Below, in pieces: positions 1 through 6,300 of a stretch of DNA of 7,300 nt; the stretch's first letter is position 1, and each line of letters opens with the position of its first letter. A model generated the notes under the pieces. It saw nothing but the letters and a program-made list of their open reading frames with translations. It made no database searches and had not been told where the DNA came from. This DNA comes from Chloroflexota bacterium (lineage in GTDB: Bacteria; Chloroflexota; UBA11872), in assembly GCA_028875175.1 (NCBI GenBank), contig JAPPFO010000298.1:1-7300 (forward strand), written 5' to 3'. The translations under genes were made by a program, and so were the position numbers.

Positions 1-27
1 ACTCAATCAACGCCCCCTCAGCCGTCC

Positions 28-32
28 GGGAG
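28..32 (+). promoter_or_regulatory. Ribosome binding site of the NSAR/OSBS-like gene
   Basis: GGGAG lies 6 nt before ATG 39. It is a moderate Shine-Dalgarno match and supports this start. The remaining bases 1-38 hold no recognisable promoter, and no stop codon of an upstream gene is seen in the three forward frames, so the gene could continue an operon from the left. Confidence 0.5.
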
Positions 33-38
33 ACCCCA

Positions 39-1163
39 ATGCGTATCGACCGTCTCGACATCTACTACGTCAGCATGCCCCTCATCTACCCCTGGCGAAC
101 CGCCTACGGCGAAGACCACGCCATCGACTCCGTCCTCGTCAAGGCCACCTCTGGCGACGCCACCGCCTGGTCCGAGGCCACCCCCTTCCGCGCCCCCCAC
201 TACGTCCCCGAATCCGCCGGCACCGTCTACCACCTCGTCAGCGAAATCTTCGGCCCCCTCGTCGTCGGCCGCGAATTCGACACCGCCGCCGACCTCGACG
301 CCCGCCTCGCCCCCTTCAAGGGCAACGGCTTCGCCAAGGCCGCCATCGAGCTTCTGTGGTGGACCCTCGAAACCAAGCGCACCGGCACCCCCTTGCACAC
401 CCTCGTCGGCGGTTCCGATGCCGACGTCATCGCCGGCGCCGACTTCGGCATCCTCGACTCCTTCGACGACCTCCTCGCCGACATTCAGAAAGCCGTCGAC
501 GCCGGCTTCCCCCGCATCAAGCTCAAGGCCCGCCCCGGCTGGGATGTCGAGATGCTCCACGCCGTCCGCGGCTCCTTCCCCGACGCCATCTTTCACATCG
601 ACTGCAACGCCGGCTACACCCTCGACGACCTCGACACCTTCAAGACCATCGACCAGTTCCGCCTGGCCTTCATCGAGCAGCCCCTCCAGTGGGACGACGT
701 CATGGACCACGCCGAGCTCTCCCGTCACATCGAGACCCCCGTCTGCCTCGACGAGTCCGCCCGCGAACTCCGCATGATCCAGCAGGCCCTCGAAATCAAC
801 GCCTGCCAGTACGTCAACATCAAGCCCGGCCGTTCCGGCGGCTTCACCCGTTCCATCAAGATCCACGACATGTGCCGCGATGCCGGCGTCCCCGTCTGGA
901 TCGGCGGCATGCTCGAAAGCTCCGTCGGCGCCGCCCTCGCCATTGAGCTCGCCACCCTCCCTAACTTCACCTACCCCGGCGACCTGTTCCCGTCATCCAA
1001 GTTCTACGTCCAGGACCTCGCCGAACCCGCCCTCGAACTCACCGACAACCTCACCTTCACCCCCCTCACCACCCTCCCCGAACCCGTCCCTGAGCGGCTC
1101 GAGGCCATGACCATCAAAACCACCACCCTCACCCAGGCAGACGCCCTCCCCGACCACAAATGA
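39..1163 (+). CDS. Enolase-superfamily enzyme, N-succinylamino-acid racemase / o-succinylbenzoate synthase (NSAR/OSBS) group
   Basis: A 374-residue cytoplasmic enzyme of usual length for the muconate-lactonizing subgroup of the enolase superfamily. An N-terminal capping domain (about 1-125, with MPLIYPWRTAYG near the start) is followed by a TIM barrel. The KxK motif is at K161/K163 (RIKLKARPGWD), metal ligands are D188 (HIDCNAGYT), E213 (FIEQPL) and D238 (CLDES), and the second catalytic lysine is K262 (NIKPGRSGG). This numbering is nearly the same as in the Amycolatopsis racemase. GGMLES (289-294) and YPGDLFPSSKFY (312-323) are also family-like. R265 corresponds to the second-shell arginine linked, as I recall, to racemase activity. 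The family either dehydrates SHCHC to o-succinylbenzoate in menaquinone synthesis or racemizes N-acylamino acids; sequence alone cannot decide, and no men gene is visible nearby. ATG 39 follows GGGAG (28-32) with a 6-nt gap; the frame is open to the window edge but has no other start codon. Codons end overwhelmingly in C. Confidence 0.9.
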   Translation: MRIDRLDIYYVSMPLIYPWRTAYGEDHAIDSVLVKATSGDATAWSEATPFRAPHYVPESAGTVYHLVSEIFGPLVVGREFDTAADLDARLAPFKGNGFAKAAIELLWWTLETKRTGTPLHTLVGGSDADVIAGADFGILDSFDDLLADIQKAVDAGFPRIKLKARPGWDVEMLHAVRGSFPDAIFHIDCNAGYTLDDLDTFKTIDQFRLAFIEQPLQWDDVMDHAELSRHIETPVCLDESARELRMIQQALEINACQYVNIKPGRSGGFTRSIKIHDMCRDAGVPVWIGGMLESSVGAALAIELATLPNFTYPGDLFPSSKFYVQDLAEPALELTDNLTFTPLTTLPEPVPERLEAMTIKTTTLTQADALPDHK

Positions 1164-1164
1164 C

Positions 1165-1174
1165 GAGTTAACTC
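1165..1174. repeat. 10-bp perfect palindrome GAGTTAACTC after the stop codon
   Basis: GAGTTAACTC reads the same on both strands and begins 2 nt after the TGA of the enolase-superfamily gene. Its AT-rich core (GTTAAC) stands out in a very GC-rich context. It could be a small operator half-site pair; it is too short and lacks a T-run to serve as a Rho-independent terminator. Chance occurrence is possible. Confidence 0.35.
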
Positions 1175-1254
1175 CGCGACAACCCCCACTGCCATCCCGG
1201 CGTCCCCGGCCGTTCCCACTACAACCCAAACCGCACCGCCCAGACCGCACCCTC

Positions 1255-1280
1255 CCGCGGCCGTTTGTCCGCCGCCGCGG
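1255..1280. repeat. GC-rich inverted repeat flanking the candidate dnaE -35 element
   Basis: CCGCGGC (1255-1261) can pair with GCCGCGG (1274-1280) across a 12-nt loop. Each arm contains the self-complementary hexamer CCGCGG, and the longer CCGCGGCC occurs directly repeated at 1255-1262 and 1275-1282, exactly 20 bp apart. The repeat surrounds TTGTCC (1265-1270), so it might be an operator with two sites about two helical turns apart. It is not followed by a T-run, which argues against a terminator. In such GC-rich DNA it may be chance. Confidence 0.35.
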
Positions 1281-1294
1281 CCAAAACCTAGAAT
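1265..1294 (+). promoter_or_regulatory. Candidate sigma-70-type promoter for dnaE
   Basis: TAGAAT (1289-1294) matches five of six bases of TATAAT, and TTGTCC (1265-1270) matches four of six of TTGACA, with an 18-nt spacer. Transcription would begin near 1301 and give a leader of only about 20 nt carrying the ribosome binding site. This AT-containing patch is the only one in the region. The assignment rests on consensus matching alone. Confidence 0.4.
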
Positions 1295-1305
1295 CGGCCC
1301 TCACT

Positions 1306-1312
1306 AGAGGAG
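1306..1312 (+). promoter_or_regulatory. Strong ribosome binding site that fixes the TTG start of dnaE
   Basis: AGAGGAG is 7 nt before TTG 1320. This is the best Shine-Dalgarno match in the window. It decides for the TTG start because the protein's conserved PHP motif HLHVH begins only five residues later, so no downstream start is possible. Confidence 0.8.
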
Positions 1313-1319
1313 TGCACGT

Positions 1320-4300
1320 TTGGCCGGATTCGCCCACCTCCACGTCCACAGCGAATTCAGCCTGCTCGACGGCTTCTGTCGCATCCCCGACCTCATCGAG
1401 CGCACCGCCGCGCTCGGTATGAACTCGGTCGCCATCACCGACCACGGCGCCATGTACGCCGCCGCCGACTTCTACCTGGCTGCCCGCGACAAGGGCGTTC
1501 GCCCCATCATCGGCTGCGAGGTCTACGTCGCCCCCCGCTCCCACACCGACCGCGACCCCGCCCTCGACCGCCGCTCCTTCCACCTCACCCTGCTCGCCCG
1601 CAACCTCACCGGCTACCGCAACCTGGTGCGCTTGGTCTCGCGCGCCAGCCTGGACGGCTTCTACTACAAGCCCCGCGTCGACCGTGACCTCCTGGCGGCC
1701 CACGCCGAAGGCCTGATTAGCCTCTCCGGCTGCCCCTCCAGCGAACTCTCACGAGCCGTCACCTCCGGCAACCTGGCCCGTGCCGAAGACATCGCCCGCT
1801 GGCACGCCGACACCTTCGGCCCCGACAACTACTACCTCGAGATCCAGCGCCCCGGCCTGCCCGACCAGGAACCTCTGGCGCAGGGCCTCATCCAGCTAGC
1901 CGGCGGCCTCGGCCTGCCCCTTGTTGCCTCCAACGACGTCCACTACCTCACCCCCGACGACAAGGACGCCCACGACATCCTGCTCTGCATTCAGACCGGC
2001 AGCCTCGTCGCCGACACCGACCGCATGCGCATGGAGGGCGAGTGGTACCTCAAGTCCCCCGAGGAAATGGCCCAGGCCTTCGAGGACCAGCCCGACGCCC
2101 TGGCCAACACCGTCGCCATCGCCGAGCGCTGCGACCTCGATCTGCCCTTCGGCCGCATCGCCATGCCCTCCGTCGAGGTTCCGAATGGCCAAACGGTCAA
2201 GTCGCACCTGGCCGAACTGGCCACCGAGGGCCTGGCCCGTCGCCTTCCGAATGCCGACGCCAGGTACCGCGAACGCCTCGCCTACGAGCTCGACGTCATC
2301 GACCAGACCGAATTCGGCGAGTACCTGCTGCTGGTGCGCGAGATATTCGCCTTCGCCCGCGGCAAGGGCATGTTGACCGCCCCCCGCGGCTCGGTGAACG
2401 GCAGCCTCGTCGCCTTTGCCACCGACATGTCGGACATCGACCCGATCGAGCACGACATCATCTTCGAGCGCTTCCTCACCATCGGCCGCAAGGGCTCCAT
2501 GCCCGACGTTGACATGGACTTCCCCAGCGACCGCCGTGACGAAGTCATCGAATACATGATCCGCCGCTTTGGCGCCGACCACGTCGCCCAGATCGTCACT
2601 TTCGGCACGCTGGCCGCTCGCGCCGCCGTACGCGACGTCGGGCGCGTGCTCGGCATGGAGTACGGCCTGACCGACCGGGTGGCCAAGCAGATTCCCGTCA
2701 ACCCGGTCGATCCCTACACCATCGGCCGCTCGCTTGACGAGGTCGACGAACTCAAGCGTCTCTATCAGGAGGACGACGCCGTCCGGCGGTTGCTGGACTC
2801 CGCCCAACGCATCGAGGGTGTGGCCCGGCACGCGTCGACCCACGCCGCCGGGCTTGTGGTGTCCAGGGATCCCCTGCAGGAGCACGTACCCCTCACGCGC
2901 TCGGCCGAGGGCCGCCCGGTCGCGCAGTTCACCTTCCAGACCATCGAAAAGATCGGCTTGCTCCAGCTCGACGTGCTGGGGCTGTCCAATTTCCGCACCA
3001 TCCAGCACGCGTTGCGGCTGGTGGAGCAGGCCACCGGCCAGGCGCTGGCGCCGCAGGACATCCCCCTCGACGACGACAAGGCCTTTGCCCTGCTGCGGCG
3101 CGGCCGCACCGTCGGCATCTTCCAGATGGAAGGCGCCGGCATGACGCGCACCCTGCGCGACCTGGCCCCCACCAGCATCGGCGAAGTCGCCGCCATCATC
3201 GCGCTCTACCGCCCCGGCCCCATGGCCAACATCCCCACCTACATCGACCGCAAGCATGGTCGTTCCGCCCCCGAATACCTCCACGAACGACTCGAGCCGA
3301 TCCTCCGCGAAACCTACGGCGTGCTCGTCTACGCCGACCAGGTGCTCATGATCGCCCGCCACCTGGCCGGCTACTCCTGGGACGAGGCCGACAACTTCCG
3401 CCGGGCCGTCGGCAAGAAAATCCGCGAAGCCCTGCAAAGCGAACACGAGAAGTTCGTGGCGCGGTCCGTGCAGGAAGGGATTCCAAACCACGTCGCCGAG
3501 GAAATCTTCGCGCTGATCGAGCCGTTCGCCGGCTACGGCTTCAACAAGGCCCATGCCGTTTCCTACGCCGTCATCGCCTATTGGACCGCCTGGCTCAAGG
3601 CCCACTACCCCGTGCAGTTCCTCACCGCGCTGCTGGACACCGACGCCGGCGACGTCGGCAAGGTCGCCAGCATCCGCATGGAAGCCGAACTGCTGGGTGT
3701 CAACGTGCTGCCGCCCAACATCAACCAGAGTGGCGTTTCGTTCGAGCCCAGCGGCGACTCGATCGTGTTTGGGCTGACGGCCATTAAGAACGTGGGGGAG
3801 GCTGCCGTCGAGGCCATCGCGGCGGCTCGCCAGGAGGGCGGCCCGTTCAATTCCCTATCCGACGCCTGCGAGCGCGTAGATCTTCGTCGCGCCCCCAAAC
3901 GAGCCTGGGAGTCGCTGATCAAGGTCGGCGCCCTGGACGAGCTGGGCGAGCGGCAAGCGATGCTGGAGGCGCTGGAACCGGCCATGAAGCGCGGCCAGCG
4001 CACCCAGGCCGACCGTGCCGCGGGACAGACAACGATGTTCGGAATCGGCCTGCTGCCCGAGTCGACCGAGCCGGCGCTGGAGCTCCCGGACGTGCCGGCG
4101 GCAGCCGAGGCTGAGCGGCGTCGCTGGGAGAAGGAACTGCTCGGGCTCTACGTGACACCCAGCCCGCTCTCCGACCCCACCATCGGCGAGCAACTCGCAG
4201 CCAACGTCGACGTCCGTATCTACGAGCTTGAAGACACCCACCACGGCCAGTCCATGACGATAGGAGGCATCGTCGCCAGCCAGCGCGCCTTCATGACCCG

Positions 4301-5198
4301 CAAGGGTCAAATGATGGGCGCCGTAACTCTTGAGGATCCGCCGGGGGCAATCGAAGTGATTTGCTTTCCCCGCATCTGGCAGCACATCGCGCCGGACTTG
4401 AACAACGACCAGGTCGTTCTGGCGAGCGGTCGAATCGAGGGCGACGACGCCTCACCCAGGATGCTCGCCGACAACATCTACACGCTATCGGCTGCCACGG
4501 CGTCGAATGAATCCTCGGCGGACACCGCTGCGGCAACGGTGACCGCTCCAACCGACTACGAGGACAAACCGCCCACACCGCGCGAGGCCGAGCCGTCAAC
4601 CGATTTCTACATCCCTGAGCCGATACCCGAACCTGAAGAAACTGCTCCGATTCCGGAAGTAGCCGAGTCCGAGCCTACCGGTGTGTCAGACGCTCCGGCC
4701 GTCTATGAGCCTGACCCGGTACCCGAGCCACAAGTCACAGAGCCGTCGCACGCCGCCGCCAACGGTTCGGATTCACCCAGTCCTGCTGATCCGCCGGCCG
4801 AGCCCGCGCCCAGCGGTGCAACCAACGGAACGGATGACGTCGCAGTGCCCACCGCCAGCGGCAACGATGCCACCCCCGCAACCAACGGTTCGACGAATGG
4901 CTCGCCTCCCGCGGCCGAGGCCGACGAACCGGCTCCGCCGCCTCCTGCCATTCCCCTGCCCAACCGCGTGATTGTGACCCTCCGGCGCAGCCCCGACCCG
5001 AGCTTTGACCTCGACCTGCTCAAACGCCTGGACGCGGCGACGACGTCCAACGAAGGCCGAATCCCTCTGCATCTCCACATCGTCAAGACCGACGGCTCGA
5101 TCGCCCGCCTCCGCTGGTCACGCGACGTCCAACCCGACGACACCCTGCTCGCCGAACTCAGCGCCCAATTCGGCAAAGACAGCGTCGCCGTCGCCTGA
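1320..5198 (+). CDS. dnaE: DNA polymerase III alpha subunit (DnaE), with complete PHP site and long C-terminal linker
   Basis: Replicative polymerase catalysing template-directed DNA synthesis within the Pol III holoenzyme; 1292 residues, longer than the usual 1150-1200. PHP domain (about 1-280): H8, H10, D17, H42, E67, H88, C138, D206 and H208 correspond to the nine metal ligands of proofreading DnaE1 proteins. Polymerase core: APRGSVNGS (354-362), catalytic D396 and D398 in PDVDMDF, third aspartate D551 in LDVLGL, then IIALYRPGPM (626-635) and GYGFNKAHAVSYA (738-750). A helix-hairpin-helix region covers about 815-875. QTTMF (903-907) matches the internal beta-clamp motif (QADMF in E. coli). 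WEKELLGLY (936-944) is followed by an OB fold (about 976-1055). A low-complexity linker covers about 1059-1213, and a small C-terminal domain about 1214-1292 (VIVTLRR to GKDSVAV). Start TTG is supported by AGAGGAG seven bases upstream. No intein or frameshift is seen. Family assignment is certain; the exact domain limits are estimates. Confidence 0.98.
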   Translation: MAGFAHLHVHSEFSLLDGFCRIPDLIERTAALGMNSVAITDHGAMYAAADFYLAARDKGVRPIIGCEVYVAPRSHTDRDPALDRRSFHLTLLARNLTGYRNLVRLVSRASLDGFYYKPRVDRDLLAAHAEGLISLSGCPSSELSRAVTSGNLARAEDIARWHADTFGPDNYYLEIQRPGLPDQEPLAQGLIQLAGGLGLPLVASNDVHYLTPDDKDAHDILLCIQTGSLVADTDRMRMEGEWYLKSPEEMAQAFEDQPDALANTVAIAERCDLDLPFGRIAMPSVEVPNGQTVKSHLAELATEGLARRLPNADARYRERLAYELDVIDQTEFGEYLLLVREIFAFARGKGMLTAPRGSVNGSLVAFATDMSDIDPIEHDIIFERFLTIGRKGSMPDVDMDFPSDRRDEVIEYMIRRFGADHVAQIVTFGTLAARAAVRDVGRVLGMEYGLTDRVAKQIPVNPVDPYTIGRSLDEVDELKRLYQEDDAVRRLLDSAQRIEGVARHASTHAAGLVVSRDPLQEHVPLTRSAEGRPVAQFTFQTIEKIGLLQLDVLGLSNFRTIQHALRLVEQATGQALAPQDIPLDDDKAFALLRRGRTVGIFQMEGAGMTRTLRDLAPTSIGEVAAIIALYRPGPMANIPTYIDRKHGRSAPEYLHERLEPILRETYGVLVYADQVLMIARHLAGYSWDEADNFRRAVGKKIREALQSEHEKFVARSVQEGIPNHVAEEIFALIEPFAGYGFNKAHAVSYAVIAYWTAWLKAHYPVQFLTALLDTDAGDVGKVASIRMEAELLGVNVLPPNINQSGVSFEPSGDSIVFGLTAIKNVGEAAVEAIAAARQEGGPFNSLSDACERVDLRRAPKRAWESLIKVGALDELGERQAMLEALEPAMKRGQRTQADRAAGQTTMFGIGLLPESTEPALELPDVPAAAEAERRRWEKELLGLYVTPSPLSDPTIGEQLAANVDVRIYELEDTHHGQSMTIGGIVASQRAFMTRKGQMMGAVTLEDPPGAIEVICFPRIWQHIAPDLNNDQVVLASGRIEGDDASPRMLADNIYTLSAATASNESSADTAAATVTAPTDYEDKPPTPREAEPSTDFYIPEPIPEPEETAPIPEVAESEPTGVSDAPAVYEPDPVPEPQVTEPSHAAANGSDSPSPADPPAEPAPSGATNGTDDVAVPTASGNDATPATNGSTNGSPPAAEADEPAPPPPAIPLPNRVIVTLRRSPDPSFDLDLLKRLDAATTSNEGRIPLHLHIVKTDGSIARLRWSRDVQPDDTLLAELSAQFGKDSVAVA
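4494..4958 (+). other. Low-complexity linker-coding segment inside dnaE
   Basis: Encodes residues about 1059-1213 of DnaE. The first half is rich in Glu, Pro and Ser/Thr, with related blocks such as PEPIPEPEETAPIPE and YEPDPVPEPQVTEP. The second half is rich in Ala, Pro and Asn-Gly-Ser/Thr (ANGS, TNGT, TNGSTNGS). The DNA holds short repeats, such as CCAACGGTTCG at 4759-4769 and 4882-4892 and GCAACCAACGG near 4819 and 4879. Codon use here is less C-biased than in the flanking domains (GAA, ACT, GCT, GTA appear). It is predicted to be disordered, joining the OB fold to the C-terminal domain. It is not a separate gene, since the frame runs through unbroken. Confidence 0.75.
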
Positions 5199-5210
5199 GT
5201 CCGCCCGCTC
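5199..5210. other. 12-bp convergent junction without a terminator
   Basis: Only 12 bp separate the TGA of dnaE (5196-5198) from the TAG of the aldo/keto reductase on the other strand (5211-5213). I see no stem-loop with a T-run here or just inside either gene end. Transcripts therefore probably overlap in antisense, or terminate by a Rho-dependent route. Confidence 0.6.
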
Positions 5211-6146
5211 CTAGAACCAGTCGTTCGGAAACTCCACCGGCGACACAATGTCCCCGAAGCTTCCAAACTCCTCCGCCACCTTCAGCGCCGCCACATCGGC
5301 GTGCAACTCCTCGATCGAGGTTGGACCAATCACGTTGACGTCGATGTCCGGGCAAGCCAGCGAGTAGGCCAAAGCCGCCGTCGGCAGGCTCATCCCGTGA
5401 GCCTGGGCGCGCTGCTCCATGTGGCGCACCTCATTCAGCACCTCCGGCGCGGCGTCCCGGTAGCTGTACCGCGCCCCTTGCACCGCGCCCGTGCCCAGGA
5501 TGTTCCCGCCAAACGGGCTGATGTTGATTACACCCAGGTTGTGCCGGCGCGCGTGCGGATGGATGCGCCGCGCCGCGTCCTGGTTCAGCAACGTGTAGTG
5601 GTGGTACGAGCCGATGATGTCGAACTCCCCGCTCTCCGCCGCCATCGCCGCGAAGTCCGCATTGCCCACCGCCGTACCGATCGCGCCCACCAGCCCCTCG
5701 GCCTGCAACCGCCGTAGCGCCGCGAGCGTGCCGTTCGGCCCCACGATCTCGTCCCAGTGGTCCGGCGTCGCATCGTGCACCTTGACCACCGGCAGACGCT
5801 GCAGCCCTAGTTCTTCCAGGCTGCTGTGCACGCTCCGGACCGCCCGATCCGGACCAAAGTCGTACTCGACGCCGTTGTCGGCCTTGTAGCGCCCGATCTT
5901 GGTGACGATCAGCAGGTCGTCCGGTGGATCGGCCTCCGTCAGCCGGTCAGCCAGCCACCCCTGCTCGTACGACGGCGCGGAGTCCACGTGCCGGATCCCC
6001 AGGCGGAACGCCTCGCGCAACAGCTCAACGTACGCGTCGTCGCCCACCCGGCCGATCCAGTTGGCCGAGCCCAGCGCCAGCTTGGTGGACCGCACGCCCG
6101 ACCGCCCCAGCGTCACGGGCGGAACCTGCGGCAGGTCGTTGGTCAT
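5211..6146 (-). CDS. Aldo/keto reductase, sugar (aldose) dehydrogenase-like
   Basis: A cytoplasmic NAD(P)H-dependent oxidoreductase with a TIM barrel, 311 residues from the chosen start, normal for the superfamily. The full catalytic tetrad is visible: D55 and Y60 in HVDSAPSYEQG, K83 in IVTKIG, and H124 in VVKVHDA. INISPFGGNILG (about 208-219) and IGPTSIEEL (about 273-281) fit the late barrel strands and the cofactor-phosphate loop. The overall look resembles the D-threo-aldose 1-dehydrogenase / L-fucose dehydrogenase / pyridoxal 4-dehydrogenase branch, whose sugar members make lactones; the substrate cannot be read from sequence. The ATG at 6146 is preferred because GGTGATC (6156-6150 on this strand) matches the extended anti-16S consensus at the right distance. 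A TTG at 6167 preceded by GAGG would add seven residues and remains possible. The gene is convergent with dnaE and divergent from the lactonase gene. Confidence 0.92.
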   Translation of the reverse strand: MTNDLPQVPPVTLGRSGVRSTKLALGSANWIGRVGDDAYVELLREAFRLGIRHVDSAPSYEQGWLADRLTEADPPDDLLIVTKIGRYKADNGVEYDFGPDRAVRSVHSSLEELGLQRLPVVKVHDATPDHWDEIVGPNGTLAALRRLQAEGLVGAIGTAVGNADFAAMAAESGEFDIIGSYHHYTLLNQDAARRIHPHARRHNLGVINISPFGGNILGTGAVQGARYSYRDAAPEVLNEVRHMEQRAQAHGMSLPTAALAYSLACPDIDVNVIGPTSIEELHADVAALKVAEEFGSFGDIVSPVEFPNDWF

Positions 6147-6149
6147 GGC

Positions 6150-6156
6150 GATCACC
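6150..6156 (-). promoter_or_regulatory. Ribosome binding site of the aldo/keto reductase gene
   Basis: On the minus strand GGTGATC is followed by GCC and ATG. It matches the downstream half of the extended Shine-Dalgarno consensus (AAGGAGGTGATC), which places the start codon correctly. It supports ATG 6146 over the upstream TTG at 6167, whose own GAGG (6178-6175) is weaker. Confidence 0.55.
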
Positions 6157-6180
6157 GTCCGGTCCAAGCGCCAACCTCAT

Positions 6181-6196
6181 CGTGCGTCCGCGCACG
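6181..6196. repeat. Inverted repeat with 6-bp arms, CGTGCG-N4-CGCACG
   Basis: CGTGCG (6181-6186) and CGCACG (6191-6196) are perfect inverted copies around TCCG. The element is about 35 bp upstream of the aldo/keto reductase start and 105 bp upstream of the lactonase start. It could be an operator for a regulator shared by both genes, or a hairpin in the reductase leader. No T-run follows. Chance cannot be excluded at this base composition. Confidence 0.35.
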
Positions 6197-6288
6197 GTTC
6201 GCCGCAACCCACACAGCTCCCAACGTGCTGGATCCCGGCCACCGAAGCGCGAATCGGGCAATATCGGTGCCAACCAGACTCGTCCCTT

Positions 6289-6292
6289 GGAG
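6289..6292 (+). promoter_or_regulatory. Ribosome binding site deciding the GTG start of the lactonase gene
   Basis: GGAG (within TTGGAG, 6287-6292) lies 8 nt before GTG 6301. The same frame is open upstream as far as 5899, but that part is antisense to the aldo/keto reductase and has no family resemblance, so this site and the start of homology agree on GTG 6301. Confidence 0.6.
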
Positions 6293-6300
6293 CCCACACC

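Larger units (their letters stand above)
1164..1319. other. Intergenic region upstream of dnaE
   Basis: These 156 bp separate the enolase-superfamily gene from dnaE. They hold the palindrome at 1165-1174, a duplicated CGGCCGTT (1207-1214 and 1258-1265), a GC-rich inverted repeat (1255-1280), a candidate promoter (1265-1294) and the dnaE ribosome binding site. The middle part (about 1176-1254) is C-rich, G-poor and shows nothing further. No stem followed by a T-run is seen on either strand, so no intrinsic terminator can be called for the upstream gene. Confidence 0.6.
6147..6300. other. Divergent intergenic region between the aldo/keto reductase and lactonase genes
   Basis: These 154 bp must hold the promoters of both divergent genes if they are expressed independently. 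I see an inverted repeat (6181-6196) and the two ribosome binding sites. On the minus strand TTGGCA (about 6273-6268) resembles a -35 element, but no convincing -10 follows at the right distance. On the plus strand the AATAT patch near 6260 is the only AT-rich spot. No promoter can be called with confidence. Confidence 0.5.

Noticed and set aside
18..866. 282-codon open frame on the minus strand opposite the enolase-superfamily gene
   Set aside because: Its product is almost entirely Gly, Val, Asp, Glu, Ala and Leu, which is the mirror of the strong third-position C bias of the plus-strand gene. No motif or ribosome binding site supports it.
1255..1286. Rho-independent terminator upstream of dnaE
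   Set aside because: The GC-rich stem is present but is followed by CCAAAA and not by a T-run, and the minus strand shows no U-tract at a suitable place either.
1896..3605. 569-codon open frame on the minus strand opposite dnaE
   Set aside because: It is exactly antisense to the conserved polymerase core. Its Gly/Val/Asp/Glu/Ala-rich product has no recognisable motif and is what C-ending codons give when read in the complementary frame. The dnaE frame explains the region fully.
4494..4958. Intein or mobile insertion in dnaE
   Set aside because: The segment lacks the intein splice motifs (N-terminal Cys/Ser block, terminal His-Asn) and is too simple in composition to be a homing-endonuclease or transposase domain. 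It is best read as a linker.
6147..6167. Longer aldo/keto reductase starting at TTG 6167
   Set aside because: It is possible, with GAGG upstream, but it adds only seven residues without family similarity, while ATG 6146 has a GGTGATC match in the correct position. The shorter form was preferred, without certainty.
5899..6300. N-terminal extension of the lactonase frame upstream of GTG 6301
   Set aside because: The extension is antisense to the 5' part of the aldo/keto reductase, is Ser/Arg/Pro/Thr-rich without family similarity, and a ribosome binding site sits directly before GTG 6301.
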